NCBI RefSeq assembly: GCF_042477335.2
Contig: NC_091256.1
Span: forward strand, 41,123,001 to 41,187,000
Direction: 5' to 3'
From: Ovis canadensis
Lineage: Eukaryota; Chordata; Mammalia; Artiodactyla; Bovidae
Length of the DNA: 64,000 nt
Below, one piece after another: positions 8,686 to 23,600 of this stretch (position 1 is the first letter of the stretch; every line of letters starts with the position of its first letter). The notes under the pieces were generated by a model. That model saw only the letters and a program-made list of their open reading frames with translations, ran no database searches and was not told the origin of the DNA. The translations under genes and the position numbers were made by a program.

Positions 8686-11600
8686 CTGTAAGACAACAAG
8701 GTGAAAACAGTGCACCGTGCCCAGCTCCAGCCCCTTCCTCTGCTAGATGACCTGCTGGGCAGCCAGCTATCAAATCCATGCAAAACTTATAAAAAACCCG
8801 ATTCTTGATTTCATCATGGACTGTTTTTGGTTCCATTTCTAAAACCAGCCAAGTGAGCAAGTAGCTATTATTTAAGAGGAAACTAGTACCTAGCCAACCT
8901 GTCTAGACTGGTTCAGTGATAATGAGACTGTTTCCACAAACTGGTATGTGTGTGTTGGAAGGGCCACTGGAGGGTTATCAACCCAAGTAGCAGCTGCTGT
9001 TTATAAAGTCAGCCCTAAGACTCAGGAAGATTAAACATACACATGCATGTGTGCTAAGTCGCTTCAGTTGTGTCCAACTCTTTGCGACCCCATGGACTGT
9101 AGCCTGCCAGGCTCCTCTGGGATTCTCTAGGCAAGAATACTGAAGTGGGTTGCCATGCCCTTCTTCAGGGGATCGTCTCTACCTAGGGACTGAACCCATG
9201 TCTCTGTCTCCTACACTGGCAGGCGGGTTCTTTACTACTAGTGCCACCTGGGAAGCCTCTAAATACACACATGGACAAAATAAACTTAGGCAATCAATTA
9301 TTAATGAAGCATAAACAGGACAAATAGGATGAAAAAGAAGTTTTTTTAACATTTAATGGCTACCATTCAGAAAATGCTAAATACTTTCAAATGGCATACA
9401 AATATTTGAAGAAAATGTAATTAAGTTTCACTTTATATAATTTTTATGTTTATTACTTACTAGTTTCAGGTCATACCTGATTTGTTTCTAAGCCTGCAAG
9501 CCTATGCTTATTTGTAAAGCTGGCCTACTTTTAGGCTAACAGCTAAATCCTCCAGTAAGATAGTGTACTTAATAATTATCTAGCCAGGATGCCATGAATC
9601 AAGGCTCTCACTGGCAGCTGGGTATCATTCAGCATGGATTAAGGGCTCCTGCCAATAACACTGAACTACGGGGACCTTTTTTTGAGTAGCTAACTTGGGA
9701 TCTGAGTTATTTTTCGAAGGAACTGAAGCCAAATTACATGGCTCTCAACTTCTTTCTACTCTCATTTCTTTCTGCACTGTTCCTAGAAGTCAGTAAGGAA
9801 CTTCCTTACGATTTTAAGTTCATCTCTCTCTTTGGATCAAAGATGCTATAAATCCAATACCTGAAAACTGAACTAAAATAAGCTAAAATATAACATAAAT
9901 GGAAAAAATATCTTTAAATTTGAAGAAAACCAGACTCACGCCTTAGGAAGATCAGCGGCATCATTTAGAAGAGTCATGGCTGCCTGGACCATGGCTATGG
10001 GGGTAGTCACGTAGCCAGCTTCTGCAGAGAACAGGTGATCAAGAAAAAGAAAGCGTCCATAAACTAGACATTCAACAGCACTGAAAAATCAAATGGTAGA
10101 TTTTATATCTTAGTGTACAGAATTTCCTTAATACTCTGTTCATGAAATAACAAAAATAACAATTAACATGTATATAGTCCTTACTAAGTGTTAGGAACTG
10201 TATTAAGTGCTTTAAATCTACTAAACTCATTTAATCTTCTTAACAATCATACAAGGTTAGTACTATTTTATATCCATTTTACAGATGAGGAAACTGAGGC
10301 ATAGAGAGGTTAAGCGCCTCATTCACATTCACAGAGTCAGACAATGGTTGAACCAGAATCACATGCGGGCAGCTAGCTCAAGCCAACACTCTTACCAATG
10401 ATCCTAGATTTATTCATATCCTGTGCAATCTTTGCGACCCCTTAGACTGCAGCCTATTCAGCTCCTCTGTCCATGGGATTCTCCAGGCAAGAATACTGGA
10501 GTGGGTTGCCATTTCCTCCTCCAGGGGATCTTCCCGACGAAGGGATCAAACCCTGGTCTCCTGCATTGCAGGCAGATTCTTTACCATCTGAGCCACCAGG
10601 GAAGCCCAACTCATACACTAAACTGACCTTTATCAATCAAATACACTAAACTTCACTTTAAAAAACAGACTCAGTTTCTTCAAGGACAACTGAGTAACTC
10701 TCAAAGAAGTCAAACTTTAAGAAGTAACTTTAAAAGAAGTCTATAAACCAGAAGAACATTGGTGTTTATATTCATGTCAAATAAGAACACAGCTTATCCT
10801 AAAAACCCAAGTAGAAATTTTTTAAAAATGCAAGATGCAAAGATATCTTTGCTCTTTGGCTTGATTAAAAACTGTACAACAGAGGCCCGTGATCTATTAG
10901 GAAGGATGGTAATGAAACGTAACTCACAGTGGGGCTGTCTCTGTATAGTTCTCTAAAATTTATAGTACTAGTTATTGAATGTTTTGGGGTGCCAGTTTTT
11001 TAACAACCTATCAAAATTTTTATCCTCCCTGGAAAAACACACATGTGCACATATTTCACAAGCAATGTCAGGGTGATCACAGACTCCAAAGAAAGCTTGG
11101 ACCACAGCCTTGATTATAAGTAAAAGGCTTTAAAGTGACGCTTGAGTATGAGAGTAGAACAGATAAATATCAATCAGCCCCTTGTCTTCTTATATTAAAA
11201 ATTCCATTCAGAATTACTGAATCATACTGAAAGAAAAAAAAATCAGAGAGAGGTATACAACAATAAAACTGAATGATACCAATAATTCCAATCCTTCTTT
11301 TGACAGAATTATTTATCATTATTAACTTAAATAACTGTGTAAATTTATTTCTAAAACAAATTTTAAAAAGAAATTATGACTAGTACACCACATTATAGCT
11401 TAAGACAATGTAAACCTCCCGAATGTTCTTAAGTCACATGTGAAATACCTGGTCCTTTCACCTGAGTACAAATTCTGATATTTGGTTTGTTCTTGACAGG
11501 GGAAACGCCTTGGCTGAATCCTTGACCAAAAAATGTCATAGTGAATGATGAAGCATCAATCTGAGGAATAGAAAGCAAAGAGTTTATTAAATAAATATGT

Positions 11601-14600
11601 CATTTCCTCCTTGAACACAATAAAACATTCTATCAACATTATACTTCATATAAGACATTTTTAATAGATAACATCAATATTCTATTAGATAGAATATCCT
11701 GTCATCCGTAACTAAGCATGGAACAAAAAATAACTCTTTGAAGAACCGTAAGTTTTGCTGACTGGTGTAATGTTCTGGGGACAGAGGTAGTGAGGACTAA
11801 AGCTGAGTCTTAGTGAAGAATAAAGATGAATCTTAGGCTGTGGCTGAAGGAACAGCATCACTACAACAGGCAGTTTCAGAGGAAAAGCTGGAGGTGGTGT
11901 TTATTTCAGGACAGAATATGTTACTCTGGCTTTAGATACATTTGAGGTAAGAAGACAAAAATAATCAGCAAGTAATGGTAATATGGGCCTAGGATATAGA
12001 CACAAAACTGCTCCATTTAGAAGTATGAAAATTTGATTCAAAATTAAATTATAGAAGATTTATCCAAGCATCTGTCATAATCACTAAACTTAGAAACAAA
12101 GTAACAAAGCCATGGTGAACAAATTTTTATTAAGTATAAACTAAGTGTCAGACATTACATTAGGCCCTGAGACATAAAGTACTTATAAAATAAAATATAC
12201 GGCATTTCTAGAGCTTAGTTTAGGGGAGGGGGGAAGACTGTGTGTGTGTGTGTACACACACACATGAGATCTAGTAACAATATGAAGCGTGAATTAGAAG
12301 TCCAGGGTTAGCTTAGTGGAGGGCACTATTAAATTTACTGAGCAGGAGGCCAGGGTCTTGAATTGTGTGTCCTCACAGCAAACATACCTTCTAATAGAGA
12401 AGTTTATTACAAAGAAAAGTAAAGTAGGTACCAGAAAGGATAAATCATTATTTAAAGGCAAAACCAGACAAGGTGGCTACAAGAAATGAAAATTACAGCC
12501 CATATCTCTGATAAATATAAGTGCAAAATGAAAGTGAAAGTGAGTCAGTTGTATCCAACTCTTTGCGACCCCATGGACTGTAGCCTGCCAGGCTCCTCTG
12601 TTCATGGAATTCTCTAGGCCAGAATACTGAAGTGGGTAGCTGTTCCCTTCTCCAGGGGATCTTCCCAACCCAGGAACTGAACCCAGGTCTCCTGCACTGA
12701 AGGGGGATTCTTTACCAACTGAAACACCAGGGAAGCCTCAGCTTCCTGTGCCAAGTCCTCAGCAAAATATTACCAAACTGAATTCAACAATACATTGAAT
12801 GGACCATAAGCTATAATTAAGATCTGGCTGTCATGCTAGTGGTAAAGAACCCGCCTGCCAATGCAGGAGGTATAAAAGACATGGGTTCGATCCCTGGGTC
12901 AGGAAGGTCCCCTGGAGGAGGGCATGGCAACCCATTCCAGTATTCTTGCCTGGAGAATCCCATGGACAGAGGAGCCTGGTGGGCTACCGTCCATAGGGTC
13001 GCAAAGAGTTGGACACAACTGAAGTGACTGCACAGCACAGCACAGCACATACTATACTTAAGTGGGATTTAGTTTAGGGATGCAAACATGTTCAACATCC
13101 ACAAATAAGTCAGTGTGATATTCCACATTAACAAAATAAAGGATAAAAATCATATAATCATCTCAAACACAGGAAAAGCACTTGATAAAATTCAACATCC
13201 ATTTATAATAAAAAGTCTCAACAAAGTGTGTATATAGAGGGGACATATTTCAACATAATAAAGACCATATATGACAAACCCATAGCCAACAGCATACTCA
13301 ACGGTGAAAAGTTGAGAGCTTTTCTGAAAGCTTTTCTTCTAAGATCAGAAACAAGACAAGAGCACCCACTCTTGCCACTTCTATTCAACGTAGTATTTGG
13401 CAGTCCTAGTCAAAACCATCAGACAAGAAACAGAATACAAGGAATCTAAATTGGAAACTAAGAAGTAAAATTGTCACTGTATGCAGAGGTCATGGTATTA
13501 CATATAGAATATCCTAAAGATCCCACAAAAAAACTATTAAAACTAATAAATGAACTCAGTAAAGTTGCAGGATATAAATGCAAAGTTAACATACAGAAAT
13601 TTATTGCATTTCTATATACTAACAACAATCAGAAAGAGAAATTAAGAAAACAATCTTATTTACAATCAAAAGGAATAATACCAAGAAATAAATCTAATCA
13701 AGGATGTAAAATACTTGTGCTCGAGAAACTATAACACTAATGAAAGAAACTGAAGATGACACATAGAAAAATATACCATGCTCTTGGATTGTAAGAACTA
13801 ACATTGTTAAAATGACAATACTACCCAAGAAAATCTACACAGTCAATGCAATACCTATCAAAATACCAATGGCATTTTTCACAGAATGAGACCAAATAAT
13901 TCTTAAATTTGAAGTCAAAAGACCTCAAAGAGTCAAAGTAATCCTGAGAAAGAATAACAAAGCTGGAAGCATCATCACCTATAATTTCAAATTTCAGTAC
14001 AAAAGTACGTTAATCAAAAGAGTACGGTACTGAGAACTCCCCGGTGGTACAGCGGTTAGGATGCCATGCTTCCATTGCAGGAAGCATGGGTTCAATCTAT
14101 GGCTGGGGAACTAAGATCCTGTAAGCTGTGCAGCATGGCCAAAAAAACCCCAAAACCAGTATGGTACTGGTACAAAAAAAAACAGACACATAGATCAATG
14201 GAACAGAATAGAGAGCTCAGAGATAATCCCACACTTACATGTTCAATTAACCTACAACAGAGGAGGCATGAACATACAACAGGAAAGACAGTCTCTTTAA
14301 TACACTGTGCTGGGAAAATTGGACAGCCTCATGCAAAAAAAATCAAACTGGACTACTGTTTCACAACATATAGAAAAATAAACTCAAAGTGGATTAAGAA
14401 CTTAAATGTAAGACTTGAAACCACAAAACTCCTGAGAGGAAAACATAGGTAGTATGCTCTTTGACACCAGTCTTAGTATTTTACTGGATGTCTTCTTGGG
14501 AGAAACAAAAGGAAAAATAAACAAGTGGAACTACATTAAGCTGAATTTTGCACAGTGAAACTATCAACAAAACAAAAAGACTGCCTACTGAATGGAAGAA

Positions 14601-17600
14601 GATATTTGCAAAAAATGTATCCAATAAAGAGTTAATACTTAAAATATACAAAAATACATACAACTCAACCAAACAATCTGATTAAAAATGGGCCTGAATA
14701 GACACTTTCCAAAAAATACATACAGGTGACTAACAAAACAGGCTCAGTATCAGTAATCAGCAGGGAAATGCAAATCATACAATCCAGCAAGTCCACTTTC
14801 AGATATTTATTTGAAGCAAACCAAAACACTAATTTGAAAAAATATCTGTACCCCCACATTCACCGCAGCGTTATTTACAATAGCTGAGACACGGAAAAAA
14901 CCTAAATGTCCACTGATGTGCAAAGAAAATGTAGTGATACACACACACACACACACACACAGGATATTATTCAGCCATAAGAAAGAATGAAATCCTGCCA
15001 CCAGTGATGACATGGATGGACTTCACGTAAAGTAAGACAAAGATAAATACTGTATGTTCTCTCATTGGTGAGAACGTAAATGGGTACAGCCACCATAGAA
15101 AACAGGATGGAGGTTCCTTAAAAAAACTAAAAGCAGAGCTACCATATGATCCAGCAATCCCACTCCTGGCCATATGTCCAAAAAAAAGGAAAACTTTAAT
15201 TCAAAAGATAAATGCATGCCAATGTTCATAGCAGCCCTATTTATAATAGCCAAGGAAACAATCCAAGTGCTCATCAACAGACAACTGGTTTAAGGAGATG
15301 TGATATGTACGGTGATGGTGGTGGTGGTGGTGGTTTAGCTGCTAAGCCGTGTCCGACTCTTGTGACTCCATGGACTGTAGCCCGCCAGGCTCCTCTGTTC
15401 ATAGGATTTTCCAGGCAAGGATACTGGAGTGCACTGCCAATTCCTTCTCCAGGGGATCTTCCTGACCCAGAAAATGAACCTGGGTCTCCTGCACTGCAGG
15501 CAGATTCTTTACCGACTGAGCTATGAGGAAAGCCCCTAATATGTATATATACAATGAAATATTACTGTTATAAAAAAAGAATGAAATATTGCTGTTTGAA
15601 GCAACACAGATGGACCTAGAGAATACCATACTAAGTGAAATGAGTCAAACAGAGAAAGGCAAATATGATATGATATCATTTATGTGTAGAATTTAAAAAC
15701 TGATACAAAATATAAACAAATTCAGACATAGAAAACAAATTTACTATTACCAAAGAGGAAAGGGGGGCAGATAAATGAAGAGTAGGGGTTTAACAACTAC
15801 AAACTGCTATACACAGAATAGATCAGCAACATGGATTTACGGTATAACAGAAGGAACTACATCCAATACCTGGTAATAACCTATAATGGAAAATAACGTG
15901 AAAAAAATATATGTATAACTAAGTTACTTTGCCGTATACCTGAAACCGAAACAATATTGTAAATCAACTACACTTCAATAAACAATTAAATCTGACCCTG
16001 TTATCACCTTCTCTAAAAAATACTTCCCTGATTTACTGCTTTGGCAAATGACTTTTACACCTGGGACTTTGTATATCAGAATCACTCAGGGAACTTTTTT
16101 CAAATATATGTTTTGACCCTGGCATTTGGATATTCTGATTCAGTAGGTGTGAAGTGAGGCCTCATAGCAGAGATCTCAACTTTGGGAGAGAACCCAAAAC
16201 AGATGATCAGAGATTCAGGTTTGATTGGTGTAGAATGTGGCTTGGGCACTGGACTTTTTGAAAGCTCTTCAGTGATGTTAATGCACACTCAATTTCATAA
16301 AAGCATTATTCAAAATAGACAAAAGACAGAAGTAATACAAATGTCAATGCACAGATGAGTGGATAAGCAAAACAGGGTATATACAATCAGCCCTCTGTAT
16401 CCCTGATGAACGAAAATGGTTAAGATGGGAAATTTTGTGTCATGTGTATTTTAATTTTACCACAATTAGAAGGAAGTGGCGGAGAAGGGAGCCAGGAGAG
16501 AAGGGAGAAGGAACTAAGGTAGTTGTGATGGATTTGGAGACAAATCTAGAGTGGCGCCTGCATTCTTGATTGGGCAGATGATAGTGCCACCAACTGAGAT
16601 GGGAAACAAGAAGGAAGAAGAGGGTTTGGTGGAAAGAAGTTCAGATTTTACACGTTATATTTTAAGTGCCTAAAGCAGTCGTATTGAGGATATTGGACAG
16701 GTGACAATTCAGTTTATCTACCATGGGAATCCAGGGTGTGTGAAAGAGGAAAAAGGAAGTACGCTTGGGAGAGGGGGACAGAGGAGGTAAAAAGGATGAG
16801 ACAATGAAGGAGTAAAATTGAAGAGTAAAAAAATCTGAAATTTCCATGATGCAAAGAGAACACAATTTCTGGAGCCAAACAGCTCAGTTCTCATTCTAGC
16901 CTGCCCATCTACTTACTACAGGACTTTGGCAAATTTCTTAGCCTCTCTGTTACTTATTTTCCTCATTTATAAATGGATATAACACCTCCCTCAAGGAGTG
17001 TTTGAAAAGATTGACTAATCTAATGTATATAAAGAACATAAGGATGTCTGAAACAAAGTAAGTGCTTCATCAAGTCTTAGCTATTATCATCACTGCACTG
17101 AGGAAAAGTAAAAAGAAAAATATTATTTGAGAGACCTGGATACAAAGGAAAGGGTTACCTGTTTTTGTGTTGGACCTTGTTTTGAAAAATAACCAAAGGA
17201 GAAGAGCCATGGGAACTAAAGGGGAAAAAAACAAAACCTTTAGTCATATTTTTTAAATTCATAGAAAATACTTCTATAGGTTTAATTTCATAAAAAACTT
17301 ACTTTTATGAGAAGTTGCCTTCCAATGCCAAACCTCACAAAGAATAAAAAGAAGAGTCCAGCAAACATCAGCTTAATAACAGAAGTGATGCCTCCCACAG
17401 TAACATAAGCAGCATACTGAACCTAGATGAAGAATATAAAATCAGGATGTTATGCCTTTCTTAGACCAAGTAATACAAAAATGTTAGCTACTAATAACTT
17501 ACTCTATAGTCAGAAATATCAAATGAAAGCAGTTTTCACTTTATGAATGTGTTATGTTCTAAAAGCTTGTTCAGAAAACAGACACTAGAGGGACATTTTT

Positions 17601-20600
17601 TAAAGGGAATTGTTGTAAACAATAATTAGCTCCCCTTCCTTGAATATAATATGAAATATTCATAATCATATACCTGAGTTTAACAATTATACATTATAGA
17701 ATGTATACTCCACTTACAACCTGTTTAAGAAATTCTTTTTTAACTTGAAATAGTTTCCTCTTCAAGTCTTGGCAGTGGGAATAATGACTTCTCTCACCAG
17801 TGGAGTAGGATGGGACTCCAGAGGTAGAAAGGACAGAAGAGAGAAGAACCCAGACACCTCCATAAGCAACAGAAAGTATTCTAGCAGCTCAAACTCTCAA
17901 CAGGACTGTGGGTGCTTACAACACCAGGATTTCCTGCACTGAACTTGCTTCTACTGTCTCAAGTAAAAAACATATACAGGTCAGATCTGAATTGTGTGAG
18001 GAAGCTATTACCACCCCCATAAAATGCAAAATGCTCTACACTACTAATTCTTTATGCTCCCAGAAACCGAAACCTTCACTATTCAACTCTTTCTTTTTTT
18101 GGATTTATAAACATAAAAATCCTACATTAAACTGATAGAAGAACTGAAACAAACTAGAATACTCTTTATTAAAAAATAAATCATATACACTTACAGGTGA
18201 CTGCTCTAAATTTTCATGCAAGTAACGCTGAGTCCGCTTCACAACAGACACATCTGCTCCCAAGAAAGGAATGGAATAACTGCTGAGTTCTCTGCAGTAA
18301 GAAATTGGCCACCTGCAAGACAGACCCATGTTCCATCTTTTCCATTCACAGTGACCACAACTTTAACTGGTAAATTTCTGAATAAAAACTTTAACTCTTG
18401 CTGAGGCAATTAATGATAACAGTAATGATGGCAGATCTGCTCTTAGTTAAAACTTACTTTAGTATTTGTCCTTTGTTCTTTACACTTGCACCCAAATAAG
18501 TGACAAGTTGCTGCTGCTGCTGCTAAGTCACTTCAGTTGTGTCCGACTCTGTGCGACCCCACAGACAGCAGCCCACCAGGCTCCCCCGTCCCTGGGATTC
18601 TCCAGGCAAGAACACTGGAGTGGGTTGCCATTTCCTTCTCCAATGCATGGAAGTGAAAAGTGAAAGTGAAGTTGCTCAGACATGTCTGACTCTTAGCGAC
18701 CCCATGGACTGCAGCTCACCAGGCTCCTCCATCCACGGGATTTTCCAGGCAAGAGTACTGGAGTGGGGTGCCGTTGCTTTCTCCAAAGTGACAAGTTAGA
18801 ACACTAGTATTCTTCATACCATGGGCACTTAACACATACATAATCTAACCATGTTCTGTACCCCAACAATTTCCCCAGATAACAATAACAAGAACACTCA
18901 TTTCAATAGCCAAACTCTGAGTTCAGGGTTCTCACATATAAACACTATTAATATATTTATTAATATACATAAGATCATCACATTTTTATTACATAAAATT
19001 TAACTGATGTTTAATTTTGATACTGATGGTGAAGAGTCATAAAACTAATTTTTCCCAGAATCCAAACGTATTATTATATATGAAGTAGTTAAACTTAGTG
19101 TAACATATTAATTATATTTTATTTATCTTTGAAAATAACAGTGAACTCACTATAAAAGTCTCCAGGCTTTTTTAATAGCATATGTTATTAACAGTCAGAT
19201 AAACAGTAATATGCTTAAAGAGCAGATTTTGTGATAATATACCTTCTTTTCAATTTTGGTCCAACAATTGGGACAGGCTTCATATCTGACTCATTTCGTA
19301 GTTTTTTCAAATTACTCTTATCTCCAAAACCATAAACTGCTGACTTCCAGGTACCATCATGAATGGACAACCCCTAACAAAATAATTCAAGAGTTAAAGA
19401 AACATGTAAACTCATACAACACTGTAAATCAACTACACTCAAAAATATTAAAATATTAAGAAATATGTCTTAAGGGATAATTACTAAAATGTAAAACCAA
19501 GTCATTTATAATTGATACAAAGAACATTTCATCTTATTTGAGCAAGGCATAATCTCTAATTCAATAATCTTGAGATGAATTTTTATGACCAGATAGGCAG
19601 CAGTAACATTCATTAGTACAATCATATTCACTGTTTACACCTTTTTACATACTACATATTTACAACATGTCCTTTCTTCTTTCCTCCTACCATTATTTAT
19701 ATTTTTTTTAACAAGCCAGTGAGTTTCACTTCATCATTTTCACTTAACTATCACTGATTGCTTTAAGCAGGAAAAAAGAAATAATAAAACCATCAGAAGA
19801 TTCATGTTTTCACATAATAGCTTTGATGAAACTGAAAGGTAGAGAGATACCAATCTAACTTCCATTTTGTTACAGATTAATCACTTCTGTTTTGCTAAAA
19901 CTGAAACAGAGCTAAAAATCTTCCGAGTTTAATTTGCGAAACTATTCTCAATCTGCGCCTAGCCAATTTGACCTATTTGCAAAGATTTCTTAAAATCAGG
20001 GGAAAACGGATTTTTAAAAAACCTAAGAGTATCTTCTTATACAAATAAGCCATTAAAAAGACAAAAATTACATCTCATTTAAAAAACCCTTTATTTTGCT
20101 AAAAAATAGAAAAGTGCACAGAACATAAAAGCATAATTTAATGTAATTATGAGGCTAACATCTATTTAAGCCCAGAAAGCCCTCCTTTCCTGCCTTTGTG
20201 ATAATCAAGAAAAATTCCTTTTTTTTTTTTTAGTTTTACCACCTAAGAATTCATTTCTAGACAGTGTAGTAAATTTTGCCTGTTTCTAAATTTTATAGAA
20301 ATGGAATCATATAGTGTACATTTCTTGAGTTTTGCTTCTTTTGTTCAAAACTGTGATGTCAGGATTTATCATGTGTTAGAAATACCTTTTTACTCTGCAG
20401 CTGACCTTAACATTTTCTTAATGGTGTCTTTGATTAAAAAATACTCAATTTAAAAATTTTAAATGTATATAAAAATACTATATAGCATATTAGAAATTTG
20501 CTTAGAGAAATTTTATAAGTTTTCATCACAAGAAAAAAAATTTTAACTAAGTGTGGTGATAGATATTAACTAGTGGTGATCATTTTGTAATGCATACAAA

Positions 20601-23600
20601 TACTGAATACTGTTCTGTTGACCTATTGCTATGTCCCTGCCAATATTACACTCTGACTTGATATTCAAGAGCATTGTTCTACCTTATTCTCCTTTAAGAA
20701 AGTGTTGCCTATTTTTAGCCCTCTGCATTTTCATACACATTTTAGAACTAGTTTGTCAAGCTGCACATTAAAAGAAAACAAGCCAAAAAAAAAAAAAAAA
20801 ACCTGTTTGGGATTTTGATTGGAATTATATGGGATTATAAATCAATTGAAGGAAAACTGACATCTTAATAAAATCGAGTAGTCAAATCCATGAATATGGT
20901 GGATTCTCATATTTCCTTGCCTTCTTTAAGGTCACTCAATAACATTTCATAGTTTTCTTCATAGAACTCTGATACATTTTGTATCACTTATTCTTAAGTA
21001 TTTGATTATTTTAATGTTTTAAAAGTTTTGGCTGCAGTGGTTCTTCGCTGCAGTACACAGGCTTCTCAAGTTGTGGTGTGCGGGCTTCCTTGTTGTGGGG
21101 GCCGAGCTCTAGAGCACACAGCCTCAGTAGTTGCTATGCATGGGCTCAGTTGCCCTGTGTCAGTCATGTGGGATCTCAGTTCCCCAACCAGGAATTGAAC
21201 CCACGTCCCCTGCATTGGGAGACAGTTTCTTGACCACTGGACCATCAGGGAAGTCCTCTAAAGTTCTTGATTTTTTAATGCTACTATAAATGGTTTCTTT
21301 TTCAAAACAATTCATTTTCTAACTGTGGCTGGTATATAGAAATGCAACTGATTTTTATATTTCTGCTTTCTATTCTAGTCTTCTAGCAATAATAAAGACT
21401 CGAGTGGAAATAAACAAAGAAAAGAAAAACAATAAAGTCAATGAAACCAAAGCCGGTTCTTTAAAGAAATCCATCACACTGAGAAACCTTTAGCTGGACT
21501 GACAGACAGAGAGAGAGAGAGAGGGAAAGGGCTCAAATTACTAAAATCAGGAATGAAAGAAGTGGCATTACCAATCTTACAGAAAGAAAAAGGAGTATAA
21601 GGAAATACTGTGAACAGTTGTATGCCAAACAAATTAGATAACCTAGATGAAATGAACAAATTCTTAGAAAGATACTGTTATGGATCAAATTGTGTCCCTG
21701 CCGCAAATCTGTATGTTGAAGGCCTAACCCTCAGCACCTCAGAATGTGCCTTATTTGGAAATATGGCTGTTGCAGATTTAACTAGTTAAGTTGAGGTCAT
21801 ACTGGAGGAGGTGGACCCCCAACCCAAAATTACTGGTGTCCTTATACAAAGGAGAGATCTGGACACGCACAGACATCATGTGAAGATGAAAAAGAGGTCT
21901 GAGTGATGCCTCTAGAAACAGAGGACACCAAAGAGCGCCAGCGAGCACCCGAAGCTAGGCGAAAGCCTGGGGCTCCCTCAGTCCTCGGAAGAAACCAAGC
22001 CCGCCAGCATCTTGATCATGGACGTCCAGCTTTCTAGCTAGATCAGACTGCTAGCTAGGTCTAGACTTCTGCCTGAAGCACTGTTTCCCTTGTTTAAGCA
22101 ACCCAGTTGGTGGTACTTTATTATGGCAGTCCTAGGAAACTAACACAGACACAAACTACCAAAACTGACTTGGGAGTATATGCAAAATCCTAAAAACCTG
22201 TAAGAAGTGAAGAGACTGAATTCTTGTTATCTCTTCACTGATTTCTAGTGTACAATTTCTAGACTGTAATAGTATTATAGCCTGAAACATACTCTAAAAC
22301 AGCGACTGGCACGCTATTTCTGTAAAAGGTCAAACTAAGTATTTTGGGTTGTGTAGGCCACATATGGTCTCTGCTACACATTCTTCGTTTTCCATTATAG
22401 CTCTTTAAATATATTAGAATTATTCTTAGCTTGCAGCCATATAAGAGCAGGCTGTGGGCTGACACCTGTACTGGAGGTATGGAAGTCGTTATATAGCATA
22501 TATGGAAAACCTGCATCATCGTGGGAAGATGTACTAGACAGCACTGTCTTGAGAATATGATTTCAATCCTCTGAAATTCTTTGAGTCTTGCTTTGTGATC
22601 CAATGCACTGTCTGTGATTCAATTTTTATGTAAAGTAATAAAGCTTAAGGGGAAAAGCGGGAGAAGCAGCAGGAGGAAACCAATTCTGGGCCAAGGGATG
22701 CTTCTTCAAGGGAGTTATCTTTGTCCATCCTTGGGAAATTAAGGCTCCATATTTTGCTTTAAGGGGAGTGAGAAGGAGCTGCATTGAATATGATGTTTTC
22801 AAATCTTTGGTCCTGATCAAGCCCCAACTTAGAGTTCTTATAAAAACAGGACTTAATATTTATTGAGTGATTATTAACTGCCAACCACTGTTCTGATTTA
22901 TATTCATTGACTAATTTCATCTTCATAACAATTATATGAAGGAAACAGTATTATCATTTTGTGTTACAGATCATCTCCTGCTGCTCTTTCAAGAAGCCTC
23001 TGCTTTTTAGCTCTAATTATTTTCTCATTATCTCCCTGTAGTGGACATCTGTTTTTGTCAGTTCTACACTGGTTCCCTGCATTGAATTTTTAATTCTGCT
23101 ACCCTGTCTTCTACTTACAAAACTCTCTTTCCTATTTGGAATTTATTCCATGGTGTTCAGAAGGGCTTGGCCCTATGATTCCCCCTCCAGAGGCCCATGA
23201 CCCAGGCCTGAGCTATCTGCTGCTGCTAAGTCGCTTCAGTCATGTCCGACTCTGTGCGACCTCATAGACGGCAGCCCACCAGGCTCCCCCGTCCCTGGGA
23301 TTCTCCAGGCAAGAACACTGGAGTGGGTTGCCATTTCCTTCTCCAATGCATGAAAGTGAAAAGTGAAAGTGCAGTCGCTCCATCGTGTCTGACTCTTTGC
23401 GAGCCCATGGACTGCAGCCTACCAGGCTCCTCTGTCCATGGGATTTTCCAGGCAAGAGTACTGGAGTGGGTTGCCACTGCCTTCTCTGTGGGCTGAGTAC
23501 TCCATTATACCCCAGGTCTCACTGTTTGGCTCAAGAATGACCAAATAACCCAATACTTGAGTAATCTTCCCTAATTTTGCATACTCAAACTCTGCCAGCT

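Larger units (their letters stand above)
13066..15995 (+). mobile_element. L1 3' region, composite with nested insertions, SCCPDH intron 9
   Basis: Sense L1 ORF2 from the reverse-transcriptase region ('ttgataaaattcaacatcc', 'aaatgacaatactacccaag') into 3' UTR, ending 'aaatcaactacacttcaataaac'. Two partly redundant L1 tails are present (to about 15060, then 15063-15995), so at least two copies or a duplication are involved. A CHR SINE, an (AC)n tract and a Bov-tA interrupt it. ORF2 is broken by many stops. Confidence 0.85.

Noticed and set aside
14034..14142. tRNA-like promoter blocks in SINEs as tRNA genes
   Set aside because: They are tRNA-derived SINE heads without a cloverleaf; the same holds for the Bov-tA copies.
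22259..22603. 114-codon minus-strand frame
   Set aside because: Overlaps an old DNA-transposon-like repeat in a SCCPDH intron and lacks splice context.
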